Source of the DNA: Motacilla alba alba
Taxonomy: Eukaryota; Chordata; Aves; Passeriformes; Motacillidae
Length of the DNA stretch: 64,000 bases
Direction: 5' to 3'
Assembly (NCBI RefSeq): GCF_015832195.1
Contig: NC_052030.1
Coordinates: 8,017,439-8,081,438 of the forward strand
This document shows, piece by piece, positions 1-13,890 of this stretch. Made by a program: the position numbers and the translations under genes. The notes beneath the pieces are model-generated. The model was not told where the DNA came from, did no database searches, and worked only from the letters and a program-made list of their open reading frames with translations. How positions within the stretch are numbered: the stretch's first letter is position 1; every line of letters starts with the position of its first letter.

Positions 1-2987
1 GAGGTTCCACTAAGCACAGCATTGGGCTGTTTGGGGGTTTTGCTTTTAACTCAATCTGTGCTTCACCATCTTGATCAAAACTGCTGCAGGACTTGCAAAG
101 TTGAGAGAATTTTGACCTTTCCCAGCATTTCATAAGTGATCTCAGCTTTGTGCCTTGCTGATTAGGGTTCACCTTATTCTTCAGGAGCAGCTGAAAAAAC
201 CCCAAAGTGCTTCCTTGGACTGGCTCTTTCTGGTTCCAGCTGATAAAGTGGAGGTGCTGTGTCTGTCACTTCTGAAAATGGCTGCAGACGGCAAATCCTG
301 CAGTTCTCCTCTCCCAAATGATGTGGCAATTCTTTATCATAATGCTTCCTCTGACCCCTCTCACAGTCCTGCTTGGAACTTGGGCCCAGACTGGGAATTC
401 TGCTGGGTATTCACAATTTTTTTCTTTTTAGAGAAAGATGGGATAATCCAGGACTAGCCTGCTGAGTTGGCTGATCCAATGCAAATAATTACATTTTTCA
501 TATTTCTGAAAAGATGTATTTAATTGACTGAAGGCAGTGTGGCTGAAAACACACTCCACTTACTTACTTTGATCTTTTAAATATGGTCACAAATGTCTAA
601 GAGGCTCAAGTGCAGTCAGACAATGCTGAGACACCTCCCAGAGCACTCTGCTGTGAATTCTTTTGGACAGAAAGAGGTGAGGGCGAGCACCAGGCTTCTG
701 CTGCTGTGGGCCAGCAAACCAAGGGTGATTCTATTCTACTTTTTGTTTTCATTCATTCAATTTAGATTGGAAAAATAAAATTCAGTTTGGAAATCTCTCG
801 TGACAACAGCAAAACCTTCCAAAGTGCCTGGATCTTGCTAAGGAATGTTTGTGGGCATGCTGTGCCTTTAGGGCAGCTTTGGGGTTCTGCTGTGAGAGGA
901 GACTAATGGGATCTTTCTGGTGAATCTTTGCTTTCTCTGAGGCAGCAAGCAGGATCACAGAGCCCTCAGTCCCACGCTGATAATTATTTCTCTGCAAATG
1001 CTGATTCGTTTGGTCTGCCTGCTTGCTGCAGATGGGTCTAACTCTTCAGAAGGGACAGGACATTTCACAGCTTGAGGATTGCAGAAGAGGCTGCTGTGTT
1101 GGAGGTCAAACAGTGTTTTGGTTTTTCCTTCTCTCTGCTGAGGACAACGCACAGTTCTTATTTCAGCATGTAAATGTTGAGCTGCCACAAGGGTCTGGTG
1201 CCTTTTGTGAGGTCACACTTTGGTGACACAAGACACTGAGGCAGTGCTGGGTTACTGGAGCACAAAAACTCTTTGGAATGGATTTGTGCCGCAACACATG
1301 CTCTTAGGAACAGCAGAGTAGGTGAGAAGGTGTTTTCTGCCCTCAGCAATCCTGTGTGGGGAGAAACAGGGATCCAGAGCGTTGGGTTTTGTAGCAAGAA
1401 ACCAATGTTTTCTATTCCTCATACTCCTTCAGAAGCCCCTCTGTTGGTCCCCTCCTTGCCCTGCAGCTGGCTCCCACAGCCTGCTCTGAAGTGCCTGGAC
1501 CCAGCCTCTGCAGCCCATCCACACAGCTCTGCACTGCCTCTTTCCCCCTTCCTCTCCTGGGGAGCAGGTGTGTGTGCAGGAGCTCCTTTGGCCCAATTTT
1601 TCCCCACCCCTATAGAGCCACCATGCCTTTTACATTGTGCTGATGTGCAGAAGCTCAGGGGGACATTTGCATATATGCAAAGTTTCGCAGAATGTGCTGA
1701 GGGATGTAACCTCATCTTGGTTGAGTTATTTGCTTGCCCAAGAGCCTTCCTCCATCCTGTTCTCTCTGTTTATTAAAGGCACTCTGCACCTCCCCAGCAA
1801 AATAGCTATTATTTTTTCCCACAGCAGTGGCAGCCTGTCATCTTCTCTGATGAATAAATCTTTTTCTTACATGTGCTGAGAGATTGTAGAGTGAAAGAGG
1901 ATGATTGGTTCCCCCCCAGCTGCTGGGGAACACCTCCCTCCATGGCACTGGGACCAGAGCAGCTGAACGGCCCCAGAGGGGGACGTTTGCAGGCCAAATT
2001 TAAAGGAAGGTAAAGTGTTTTGAGCTTAAACAAGGATGAGGCTGTACTGCTGAATTTTCATGGGAAGAGAATATGATTAAGGATGTTTGAACTGCAGTTG
2101 TTTCCAAGGTACTTCTTCAAGTTAAAAGGGAAGCTTTATAAAAGCTCAAAAATCGTATGCTGAGTATCACACATACAACTTTTTCAAGTCTGTAAGAATC
2201 TGTAAAAACAGCAGAAAAATGAAGTAATTTATTCCAATGCTTGGTATTAGACAAACAAGAGGTGCAGTTCCCAGAGCAGTTTCATTAAAATGCTGAAGTG
2301 CTGGATGGAGAGGAGAGAGGCAGGTTTACAATTATGCTGTATTTGATATCAGATGTTATTGCAATGTCCAACCAAAGCCACCCACCAACTCCACCAGCAG
2401 TTTATATAGATGGAAATGTGCCTCGTGCCACTGCCAGGTTTTGTCACAAATTGATGTGAATGAGGACCAGGCTATTTGAATATTCAGCCTGAGAGGCCTT
2501 AAAAAGCTCTTTACTGAGAGTGCTGCCAAGCTGCTTGCCTTAGGATGTTTCAGCACTGGAGGCACCTCCAGCTACTGGAGCTTTTTGAAAATCTTGGCTG
2601 TGAAGTCTGAAGCTGTGAATATCTAATATGTGATGGCACCAGGCCCAGCTGGAGTACAAACACACACATACAGAAACACATGAGACTATGAACAGTGTTA
2701 ACAAGATAGAGATACTGTGCTCTGCTGCTGCTCTCGTCCCACCTCCATAAAATAGTGTATTGAAAAGGAGAATTTACTCTCTGTCCATCTCTTCTAGCCT
2801 TAGGGCTTAATTCTGAACTTTATGGGACTTTCTGGTTTCCTCTGCTTTTCATCTCCCCTTTTAACTTAACATTGCCTTTTAGTTTTATTATCTTGAAAGC
2901 TCAGAGAGACTGAATTTTGTCTGCAAGGAAGCTCATTTGTTTTTAAATGATTTTCAGTCTGAAAGTTGGGAGATTACAGGCAGCTGT

Positions 2988-3011
2988 AAAAAAAAAAAAA
3001 AAAAAAAAAAA
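2988..3011 (+). repeat. Poly-A tract (24 A)
   Basis: An uninterrupted run of 24 adenines. It could be the tail of a retroposed sequence lying to its left, but the preceding bases (a 'gcagctgt' end) match no element or processed mRNA I recognise and no flanking duplication is evident. Confidence 0.9.
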
Positions 3012-5028
3012 GAATCACCAGCGAATAAAGATGAGTTTCTTGGTTACCTGAAAACCAAAATAGGTTTAAAAGATGAGATTCTTTTGGGTAGTTGACCAAT
3101 GATTTTGCACCTGGAGTCCTGTTAAGCAATGAGAGGCACTTGGATTTCTCCACCTCATTGTCTGCCAAGCACTGAGCTGTGGCAGGACAGGAGCCCTGCT
3201 GGGTATCAAGCAAGTGCAGGAGATCACTTACTCTGGGGCACTGCTGCAGTCAGCTTTGCAGCTAAAAACCTCCCAGCAGTGATAAGGGATATGTGTCCCA
3301 CTGCTCTGATGTGGCAGGGACAGCTTGGAGGGTGACAAGCACACCAAGACAGGACCCCAGGCCCTGGGTGAGGTACCTGGCTCTGCTGAGCCCTCACTAA
3401 TGGGGAGAAAGGACAAAAGCCCCCTGTGCTCTGGTGGAAGTGTTAATTCTTACCATTGCATTCCTATCCCCAGTGATTCCAGCTTATCAAAGTTTGGGAA
3501 TATGATGATACAGACCCTCATTTATCCCTGGGTTTCCTTTGGCATGAGCTTCATTTCATGAAAAAGGAGTGAGCAAGTCAGGAAAATAATATGGTTGTCA
3601 GGAGATTTTTATGTTTTGAGAGACAGGTGATATTAAAATACTTTTTAATGGATGGTTAAGCTTAATGTGATTAATAGATCATTTTCATGTTCTGCAGTTA
3701 GGGATATATAGGAAAAAGCAGAATAGAAGCCCTAGGGAAGTAATATTTTCATCCCAGTTTTTTTTTTCTTCTGGTGTTTTTTGGTTTCTTCTTCTTGCAC
3801 CTCTATTTTTTCCCTTCTGTTACTTTACTGACATCGTTTTGCTTTTAAGGAATGATAATTGTGAAAAGAAGGAAATTTAAAATTAAGGCATTTCAACGTT
3901 AGGCTTCTACTATTTCTAAGGAAACTCAGATTGCCTATGTTTTCCATTTCAAGTTCTGTGCTGTGCTGTCCCTGATAAGAGACTTCAGTGGCTTGAATGA
4001 ACACCAAAGTATTAGCCTAAAGCAAGAAAACTGGCAAAAAACAACTCAAGGCTGTCTTTTAATGGACAATGTTTGTTCCTTTCTGTGGTGATTCCCCCAT
4101 GACTGTGATCAGGAATTCTAAGGACTGTGGTACCTGCAAGTAATCTGGTACAGAGGCACAGTGGGAGGAAAAACACTGCATTTGATCTGAGGGATCAAAC
4201 ATTTTGGGGAATCATCTGATCTCAAGGATATCTGCTCCTTTTTCCCCCCCACATTATTTTTTTTTTTAAGATGCATCCCTAATCAGGCTTTGCCACTGCT
4301 CTGTAAACAGCAGGCCTGTTAGTGATGCTGAAAGATGAAGAGATTGGCAAGGAAAGACAAGGGAGCTTTTCTTCTCACTTGTGCTTTAAATATTTATTCT
4401 GGATGTGTGCTGGACCACTTGCTTCTGATTTAGAGAAAGGGACCTCAAACGTGAAGTGATCCAAAAGCAGAGATTTTTATGCAGACTGCAGTTGATGTTT
4501 TTTATGTTCCTGTATCATATCCTCCCTGCTGGGGACAGAGAAGCTGCTCCTTTGGGACACAGCCCTTGTCCAGTCTTGTCTCCCCTCTGGCAGTGGCTGG
4601 TGCTGGACACCTCCAGGTGCACAGGGCTGGGAGGGCTCTTGGAGCAGCACTTTTCCAGTCCTACAGGCTGAGCAGCATCTTCAGTGCTTGGCCAGAACTG
4701 CCAGAGTTTGGGTGGGGGTACTCATTCCTCTGCAAAGCCTCCCTACCCCTGGCAAAAAGTGCTGTAAGTGTGGGCCAACCTTCCTTCCCATGGAGTCAAG
4801 CAGCTTTCCTACCTCTCTGTCCTTCAAGACACCTGAATTCTTGTACTGCTGAAGCAGTTTCCAAAGCTGTGAAAGCATTTCTGCAGTAGGTCTATTAAAA
4901 AACAGGCACAATCAAGACAGGATTTTTTTTAAAGTCTTTCAAAGGTAATTTCTGACTTATCAATGTGTCAAGGTGCTTGGAACAGGTTTCACTGTGTATG
5001 TAGCACTAGAATTCCTTCTAGCCTTGAC

Positions 5029-5068
5029 GTGTATTTAAAGAGGAAAAAGTGTATTTAAAAAGGAAAAG
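5029..5068 (+). repeat. Tandem duplication of a 20-bp unit
   Basis: Two adjacent copies of gtgtatttaaagaggaaaaa (second copy with two differences), followed by a third start, 'gtgtaag'. A small local slippage duplication with no other content. Confidence 0.85.
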
Positions 5069-6555
5069 GTGTAAGTTCCCCATTCAGCTTCACAAATAAC
5101 AGCCTCACAAATTGCACATGGGATGATTTATCACTGGCTAAAAAAGCAGTGGGCTTTCAACCCTTAAATGTCTGTTTCCTGCATAAATCCAGCAGTCTGA
5201 CACTGATCTAAAGTGCTGCAAGGAAGTCACACACAGTTCTTCTTGTTTGTTGGGAGCATCCAAAGCTGACTTTCTGACTGCACAGCAGAAATACTCTATT
5301 TGCTACTTACATGAGCGTAATTTTGCGACCAAATTACTTAAGTCAGCAACTAATTTCACTGCTGCCTCAGACCTGCTTGAAATGAACAGGTATATTCATC
5401 AATCAGCTCCCTTCTTCTTTGAGTACCAGCCTAATCAATACTGGAAAGAGCTGTTTAAACACTTTCCTATTAAAAAGGAAAAAAAAAATTGCAGGTAGAC
5501 AAAACAGCAGAATAAATATTAGAGTGAATTTTAGGGACAGGCATTGAAATTTGATGCTGTTTTGCATTAGGACTTTATAAATCACTAAGCAAGAAGGATT
5601 ATGCAATGGTACCATTCCACCCTAAATTACCAGGGCATGGTGATTGCAGAGTTGTGGTTGCATAGAGACATCTGACAGCTTTGGAGCTTGGAGAGTTTTT
5701 AAAATACCTCAGTGTAAAGGAATCACATTTTGCTGAGCAGCGTGAGCATGGAAAGCACATCGCTGTCGTAAAAGGCACAGGAAACTCTGGAGGTGCTCTG
5801 TGCTGGCCATCAAATGCTCAGATGCAAAGTGTCTTGCTCAAGACTCATCTGTGCTGGGAAAAGGGGCAGAAAGGGGTGGGGTAAGGTCTCTGGAAGAGCT
5901 GTGGTGTGCTGGGTCTGTCAGACCCCACCACATCTCAGTGAACATGGCTGGTGTTGGTGCAAAGGCAACGCTGTGGACTTCTGGCAAAGAGCTGGGTTTG
6001 TATTTCTGAACTGGTCACAGCTGAGCTCTGCCAAAGGTTCCCTGCACAGCCTGCTGGCTGCAAAAAGTGAGGGGTTTTAAAATACAGGAGTTACTGTGCA
6101 GTGATGCCTAAGCTGTGCCCAAAGATGTATTTATGATTTAGCTCTTCATTTCTGATCTAAACAATGATTGTTGGCACAGCAGTCTGTGCATCAGGGCTCC
6201 AGCAACACCAGGGGTTCCCATTGTGTTCTCACAGGGGGAGATGTAACACAAACCTCGTGCTGAGAGCTCGGGGGTGGCCTCAGTTTGCAGGAATTGCACA
6301 GAAATGGCCACTGGCACAAGGAGGATGTGAGACACCATGTAATTGATAGCTGGTGGTGAAGAAATCTTTGCTACCCAATTAAAGCCCGCAAGCCCCGCAG
6401 GGCTCTGCATGCCACTGGAAGTTACCATTGTCCTTTTCATCCTGTATTTTGCAGTGTTGAGGAGTTTTTGGTTTATTGACTTATTTTCTGCTCTCGGCTC
6501 TTGTTCTTGTGCAGCATAAGAATGAAGGGGCTAAAACGTGTTTGCAAACCAGAAA

Positions 6556-6660
6556 TGCTAATTGTTAGAAATATAATTATCATTTCTTTTGGAAAATTAA
6601 TTAGAAGCATGAATTAATGCTTTAATATCATGATTCATTTTAAAGAAATGTTTAGTTAGA
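6556..6660. promoter_or_regulatory. Homeodomain/POU-motif cluster, candidate enhancer
   Basis: Within about 100 bases lie gCTAATTGTTAG, ATAATTATCA, AAATTAATTAGA and the near-palindrome GCATGAATTAATGC (6,607-6,620), which combines POU-like ATGAATTAAT with TAAT cores. AT-rich DNA yields such words by chance, so this is suggestive only. Confidence 0.2.
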
Positions 6661-9600
6661 TATAAGCTTTGTTTGCATGTTCAGTGTAGTAAGACTGAGT
6701 CTGAAGTTCTTGCATGAACAATATCCTTCTCTCTCCCTCTTTGTGTTTAAAACTCCTTACCTACACATTTAACAAAATGAAGGTTTAATAACTTCCTTTT
6801 CTCTCCCTAAATGTACCAGTTAAGTCATAGTAGTCTATTTTCCACCTGTAAAACTGCATTTACATGCCTAATCACAAAATCTCTTAAACCCATTATTACC
6901 TGCAGCAGGGGCTTTTATAATCAGATTTTTTTCCTCTTTCAAAGTAAAAAGATGCTTCATTATTCAGAAAGTGGGGGTGTCTCTTCTGGATATTGTGTAG
7001 AAGAGGACATGCTGCTGCACGTTAAAGAAACATGAGCTGTGCAGATCAGCTTCCCTGTGGAGGAGCCAACAGAGAATCAGTGTATTAAATGCAGCTCTTT
7101 ATTTACATACCTCTGTGAGTGCTGGAGCAGAGGCCACCACAGAGCAAGTATTCTGACAATTCTGCCTTCCAGAAATGCCATCCTGAAAGCTAATGACACC
7201 TTCCTGGGACTCTTCTCTAGCCTTACAGATTTCGAGGGCAACAAAAATCCTAGGAAAAGCAGCCCTGCTTTCCTCCAGGGGTGACTGCTGAGCAAAACTT
7301 CCAACTAAAGCTGTCTGTAAAGATTGAAGCTTTCCTCACCTGTTAGGGAAAGAGAGATTTGCCCTGAGCGATGTGAGGGCTAAGTCAAAGACTTTTCTTT
7401 GCAGTAGTTATCCTTTGTACCATATCTCAACCCCTTTTTTCCTTCATTTGAAAATGTCTGGGGCTGCTTTTCTTCTGGTGTTTGTGTATACTTTTAATAA
7501 CCTGCAAAAATCAGTGCCTCTAAGGGAGGCTTCATTTTCCTCAGTGCAGCAGGGCACAGCTCTGCCTTCTAAAACCCTGGGTTGGCAAAACAAAACCAAA
7601 GCTGAAAGATTCCCACCTCCTGCTCCTCTAAATCCCTGTTGATCTGTAGAGGATGGGAGGAGAGAATTCCTCCCTTCAAAGACTGGAGCATTCAGATGAG
7701 GAAATTTTAAAGCTGCACGTTTGTTTCAAATGGATCCTATTTAGCTTGACAGTAAAAGAGCCACGGGGCTGAATTTTATTAGACATTTGTGCAACAGGCA
7801 TTAAATGTTTCATGTTAGGAATATATTAAATTCCATGAGAAAAAAAAAAGCCACATTCATAAGAGATACAGAAAAGGAGTAGCATTCCTCTGAGATTTTT
7901 GTGCACTGAAAAGCTGAACATTGAAAAAATAAGTGATGAAGGCAATATGGAGGGTTTTATCACATTTCCTGCCTTAACTCTGCTGGATGGGTTTTTTTGC
8001 TTGTTTTTATGTTTAGGTTTTTGGGGGGTTGTTGTGGGTTTTTTTGTGCATCTGAGTTTTGGCTTGTTCAGAAAAGCACCTTCAGAGGTATCAACAATCC
8101 CATCATCACTTCAGCTCTTGCCATGAACTTGCAGGGCCGAGCCTTTTGGAAAAGCCAGACCTGAGCTAATGCTCTCTGAGTGGCGTTGAAATCAATTTGG
8201 AGCATCAGCCCTGAAGAACCAAATCCTCCCATCTTCCCTTTTGTAGCCTCTTTGATTTGGGTATTGTCACGGATTTGTGCTCAGTGAAGGTGAGAATTCT
8301 GCCTGTTTGCAGAGAAAGCAGCTCTTGGGCACAATGAAATGATGGAAATGGACCTGATTGAGACAAGAGGGGGAAAATTGTGCAGTGTTGCAACTCCCTG
8401 ACTTGATCTTGAATTAAAGGAATCTTTTCACTGCAGGTGGCTGTGATGTTTGTGCACCCTCAACTCTGAGAGGAAAAATATTCTCCAGAATGTAGGTGTG
8501 GGGCAGTTTCTTGCTGGAGTCTTCACTGTAGTGTGTGGTGGGGTTCTCTCCTGCCTGCCACTAATTGATAAATGTTTTCAGGGTAGGATTATTTGGAGGG
8601 TTTTGCTCCATATCCTCTTGCAATAGCAAGTAAATGTTCCTCAGCACTGAAACAATATGAGTGTGTTCCGACCTGGGGAATCATAGGCAGGCAGATACAC
8701 AGATTGCTAATTGCACTGCCCATAATCATCTCCATTTCATAGACAGCTTACACCCTGCATTCCTCTGCTCCCATCTGGCTCTGTGCATCCCTGCTTCTGC
8801 CTTTAGCCACACAGCATTAACTGTATTGTAGATGCCAGGGTGGAAAACATCATCCTTGGAAGCAAGTGGGGGAAGAATGGTGATGACTGGCATTAATCAC
8901 GCTGCAATCAGGTTTCCTTGTTGAGATCTGGATAAGTCTTTGGGTGACCAAGCTAACAGACTGCCAAGTGGTTCTCATCACTAAACTCTCTGCTGGTTTG
9001 TATCAGCTCTTCTCAATAGGAGTTGCCTTTCAGCAATTAGAGGAGTAATCGGGGGCAAGGATACAAATACAAATGTGTGTGCTGTGTATGGGTGGGATCT
9101 AACCTTCCTGGGCTTAGTTCTGATATCACGGCACCTCTAGTGACAAATACAGTGGGACTGGAGCAGTTCTGAGAGGGCACTGCAGCCCCCCGGGGTGATG
9201 TTCACATCTGGCACACAGCTGGGAGCATGGCAAAGGGCCCCTGGTGTTCGAGGAGGTTCACCTGACTGATTCCACAGCAGAGCCAGACTATCACTGCTGG
9301 GCCTGACTGCCCAGAGCGAAGGCCCAGGGTTTCAAAAGGTCCAAAAGGAAGTGGTGGCTTCCCCATTTCCAGCAGTCTGTAGGCTCAGCAAGGTTACTTC
9401 CTGAAATAGAAATTTTGGATGAATACAAGTTCTGAGGGCAGCATGGGAGCAGTTCAGTTAAACAGAAGATCTTTGCCTGTGTGGAGTAGCTCTTTTAATC
9501 TGGTCTGAACTCTGTATTAGTAACAGCAAAAGAGAAGAAAATGCCTTCCAGGTCTGTAGACAAGAGTTTGCTTTGAATACCTTTCCTGAAGCACCAGAAG

Positions 9601-10470
9601 TCACATGTCTGAAGGGTGATGTGACATCTTAGCAGATGCTGAATCACCCAGGATGCTTTCTGCAAGTGGGAAGCCAATGTGACTCATGTTTTAGCTCCAG
9701 AGGTTTCTCAAAGCAAAGCTCTTTTGACAGCAGCAGTGTGGCTTTTGTGTTATCCTTTGGTTTATCAGAGGAATTATATCTTAGGTTTGTTATTAATATT
9801 TCATTTCACTATCTGGGAAGCCCTGACAGGTTATGACTATTTGCTCATATCAATGACTCAAAGTGCTGCATCTGGACTGGATTATTTTCAGAGGCTCTGT
9901 CAAAGATGTGGAACTAGGCCTGGACCATAACCAGGTATAGAGGGGTCTAAATATATTATTCCAATCTCTATATCTTTATCCAGAGTAAAGATTTGCCTTA
10001 AAGATGGCCTTACAATGTCTGAATAGTGTTCTTTTGCCTGATGTCCCCTCATAATCATTTTATATTTCCTCTTGTTCCGTGCACAGTAGCAAGTGCTGAC
10101 TTCCATTTGTATTGTGGGAGCAACAGGGTCATTTATTACCATGGCCACTGTGCTGAAAAGCTGATAAAAGAGATAAACTAAGGATGAAGTGAGCATTACC
10201 TACGCATGACTGACAAGATGTGGAGCAGGGAGAAGGATAGCTCACATCTGTGCTCAAGCTGCTAATTGGCTAGCGATATCCAGGATTTTGAATTAGATCT
10301 TCTCTTCCTTTTCTTTGCTGTGAGAAGGCTCTTCTGAGGCTTTTCTTTGCTGGCATTCTAGGGATGATAGGCACAGTCTATAAATAGTGTGAGCCATGGA
10401 AATGATTCTACCATCCTTCCTAATCTAATGGGTAGCTAAGCATCAAGTTTTCAAGCACCCCATAGGACTC

Positions 10471-10484
10471 TTTTTTTTTTTTTT
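10471..10484 (+). repeat. Poly-T run (14 T)
   Basis: Homopolymer of 14 T followed by 'cttccc'. Nothing around it identifies a retroposon. Confidence 0.85.
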
Positions 10485-13400
10485 CTTCCCTTGGGATACT
10501 GATTGACAGGATTTTTCTCTATCAGTTTTAACAATGGCTTCACGTCTCAAACATGTTTCTCCAAGAAAAACATGTTGATTGTGCCTGAACTTTTAAATCT
10601 CCAGGTTTTTGCTGTGCATTTCAAGGTCAACCTAAAGCTTGAATGCTTTATTTATCTGAATGGGTAGAATATTTCAGCAGGTTATTTTCATTTACCTGTA
10701 CCATTCTGGTGCAGAACAGAACTGAAGAAGAAACTGGGGTGGCAAGTAAATATGCTTTTCTTGTTCCTGGAGAGCCATCAGCTGTGCACAGCTGGCCTCA
10801 GGAGAGAACAGGCACTTCAGGCTTCTCAGTGAAGGATAAAGGAACATGGTGGTTACTGTGTGATTTATCTGTCCAGCTACCCTGCCCTTCTTAGGCAGTT
10901 CTTAATTTTATGTGGTACTTAAGAATAAACCTCTATTGCTTATTCATCCCCTTAGTCAAGGCAGAATGAAAAGTAAATCTGAATCTTCTCCCCCCCTCTA
11001 TCACCAACTTCACTTTGTCTTGGCATTCAGTGGATGTTGAAGGAAAGAGCTGAGTGACTGGGTCACACTGAGGCAGTAACAAACCAGATGGCATCTCCAT
11101 ATGTGACAGACCAGGAGGTTTTGAAGCTGTGCATCTGCTTTTAAGAATCAAGTTTAAACTGAATTGACAGTCCTGTCAGATGGGCAGCACAGAGCTGCTC
11201 CAGCAGGTGATAAAGCTGCCACAAGGCAGAAGGCTGCTCTGAATTTCCCAGTCTGGAGTTTGGGTGCGCTCAGATGAAATCTGAATGTGAACAGGAAATG
11301 CAGAGTGGTGCTGTCTGGCCAGGCCATTGTCTGAGACGTGCCCTGGAATCAAAGGCAGAAATTTGTCTAGCTCTTGCAGAAGTGCTTGGAATGTGCCTTC
11401 TCTGGAACTCAATGACCATTTTTACTTCTCCAGGTACAATGGTAATGTTTTGTCAGCAGAACTCAGCTTGATACTGGATCCTTGTCCACCTCTGACTAAA
11501 GGATTTCTGCATTCCTTACAAATCAGATCATTGGGACTGTCACAATTTCATGGACTGTGTTATTAATAAGACTTTGTAGCATGTCCTACTTTAGGAACAG
11601 GAATGCAGCTCTGCAGTTCTCTGTGCCCTGTGTACCCAGCAAAGTCTGTCCTGCTGCACAGCTGGGCCAGGGCTGCTTCTTGCTAACCAGAAAGCCTGAG
11701 GAGTGTAAAAATAATCACCAATTTCTGCTGTCTGTAAGGATGGATTTGCTTCATTTGGTGCAATGTCTTGCTCAGGCAGTTGCACAAGATCCATCTTTTG
11801 TTCCCCCTACCCCGGGATGGAAAATTCTTGATCAGGACTTTTTATTTCTGCTGAAGGCCTACATGGCTTTATCCAAAATCCATCTGTGCATTAGAAGATG
11901 AGACACAAGAGCCTGTATGTTTATTTGGACTATTTTCAGTATTCCTATACCCACTCTAGGATAAGGATCATTATCCTGAGTTTTGTTTTCATTTTTGCCT
12001 ACATAATTCCATGCAAAACAGTATAATGGAAGCTAGATGCAATCCTGGAATACAGCTTGAAATAATTAGTGGGGAAGGATTTCAAAATTCAGGAACATGT
12101 TGTTTAATTTACTGGAGGAATTTGTTAGGAAAGCCTAATTGTTTGCTCTGTAGCATCACCATCTTTATCTTTTATTGCATAAATATTTAACAGGGGTCCC
12201 TTTGTGAAGAAAATGCAAGAGAAAAATATTATCATACAACATAAAGAGCTAATAATTTATTTGCCACAGAATTGTTAGTACTCTGTGTTTATACACCACT
12301 TTAATGCATTTTGTAAATCTTTCAAAACAAAAAAAAATTAAAATGCTGTGAGTTCAGGCATTCCTTCCACTGCTGTCTAGCATCAAAGTCTTGGCTCAGC
12401 AGGAACAAAACCAAATTTGAACAGAAAACCATACTATGTATATTCTTCCTTTACTCCAAGTGCCTGTTACACATGAAATGCTATGAGGAGCAAGCAAAGC
12501 ACATGCAAATTGCAGAAGGAACCATGCAAAATAGATTTTTCCAAATGAAATATGACATGTCTTGATAACTTCCTAAGCACTGGAGCAAAAGACTGCAGCG
12601 AGACCCAGAAAAGCAGGATTTGCTTGCCAAACCTTGGCATTGCAGTGACACCCAGTGCAGCCCAGGAGAGATGAGCTGTGCCAAGCCCAGCTCAGGTGTG
12701 GATCAGGAGTTTCTTCCCTTCAGAGCTCCCCACTGCAGCTCAGCTGTGCCAGGGAGCTGGCAATGCTCTGCTCCTCGGTTCTGGGTGGAAATTGGCATCA
12801 AATTCAGATTCTCACATCCTGTAAACAAAATTCAGCTGTTTAGAAGTTTTCCAGACGTTGGATTCCATCTCCCATCATGGCACCAAGGGGATAAAGGTTT
12901 GCTTTACTTGTTACAAATGAGTTCAACATATTCCTATCTTAACTATAGGCTTAATTAGAAGGAAAGATCAATATTTAGGATAATAAAAGCACACAGATAA
13001 TTAAAATAATAAAACTCCAAAGATAATGAAAACAATTAAACTGGGTGACATAAGGATTTGGAATAATCTTTGGTAGAGCTGGGATTTTGATTATAGTGAA
13101 ATTGTCTCTGACCTCAGAGTTGAATAAGAGAAAAAATACATTTAAAACTAAAAACAGCAGAGCTGAGCATTTTCCTTCTCATTCTTCTGGACTGTGGAAG
13201 TCTGTTTATCTGAAAACAAGTTATTTTCCTCAGGATCAGCAGTGATCATCTGCTTTCCCTTTTTGCAATGCAGGCAGTATTGTCACCTAGAGCCCCAGTT
13301 TGAAGAGCTGTAATTTTTCATGAGAGATCCACCTGCTAACTAATACAACTTAAATTTCACAAAGCAACAGAGATCTTTTGAGCTGTGAGAACATTGAAAT

Positions 13401-13760
13401 GTCTTTTTGTTAGCCAAAATTTTCTTCTGTTTAATAAAATGGAGGCGTTGGGCTCATCTCCCACCTCCCTTGCCTCCTGTTTGTGCTGCTTTGTGATGAT
13501 AAATTCTAGGCACTGTCCTGTCTGTGCTTCTTCAGCCCCTTTCCCTTTGAACCAGAGCATCACTGGTGAAATCACTGACACCATTCACTGGTGTGGAGCA
13601 TCTCACTGTGGTTTCCATCAAAAGGGCTTGGTGGCCAACTTGAGCTTGATTCCTCTCCATCATTTCAGACCTCTGGTACATCCAGTTCTGTGAACATTTC
13701 CTCTGGGTTGTGGTCATCATCTCACAATGTGATGTAATTCCACCTCCAGCATAGCACTTG

Positions 13761-13890
13761 TTATTTTTTTTTTTAGCTGATTGAGTTTTGTTTTGGTTTT
13801 CGTTTGGTTGGTTTGTTTTTTGTTTGTTTGTGGTTTTGTTGGTTTTATTGGTTTTATTTGTTTGTGTTTGTTTGTTTGGGTTTTTTTTTA
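13761..13890 (+). repeat. T-rich (GTTT)n/(GGTTTT)n low-complexity tract
   Basis: About 130 bases made almost wholly of T and G: a T11 run, then mixed gtttg, ggtttt and gttg words, ending in another T run. On the minus strand it gives a Lys/Asn/Gln/Thr-rich open frame with no meaning. It may be the decayed tail of a retroposon inserted in minus orientation, but no body is recognisable. Confidence 0.85.

Larger units (their letters stand above)
1..13760. other. Intergenic, no gene recognised
   Basis: AT-rich, CpG-poor DNA. All open frames are at most ~136 codons, lack family resemblance and are crossed by opposing frames. Only a poly-A tract (2,988), a 20-bp duplication (5,029), a poly-T (10,471) and one homeodomain-motif stretch (6.6 kb) stand out. 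No splice-bounded coding exon, tRNA or other RNA gene was recognised. Confidence 0.75.
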
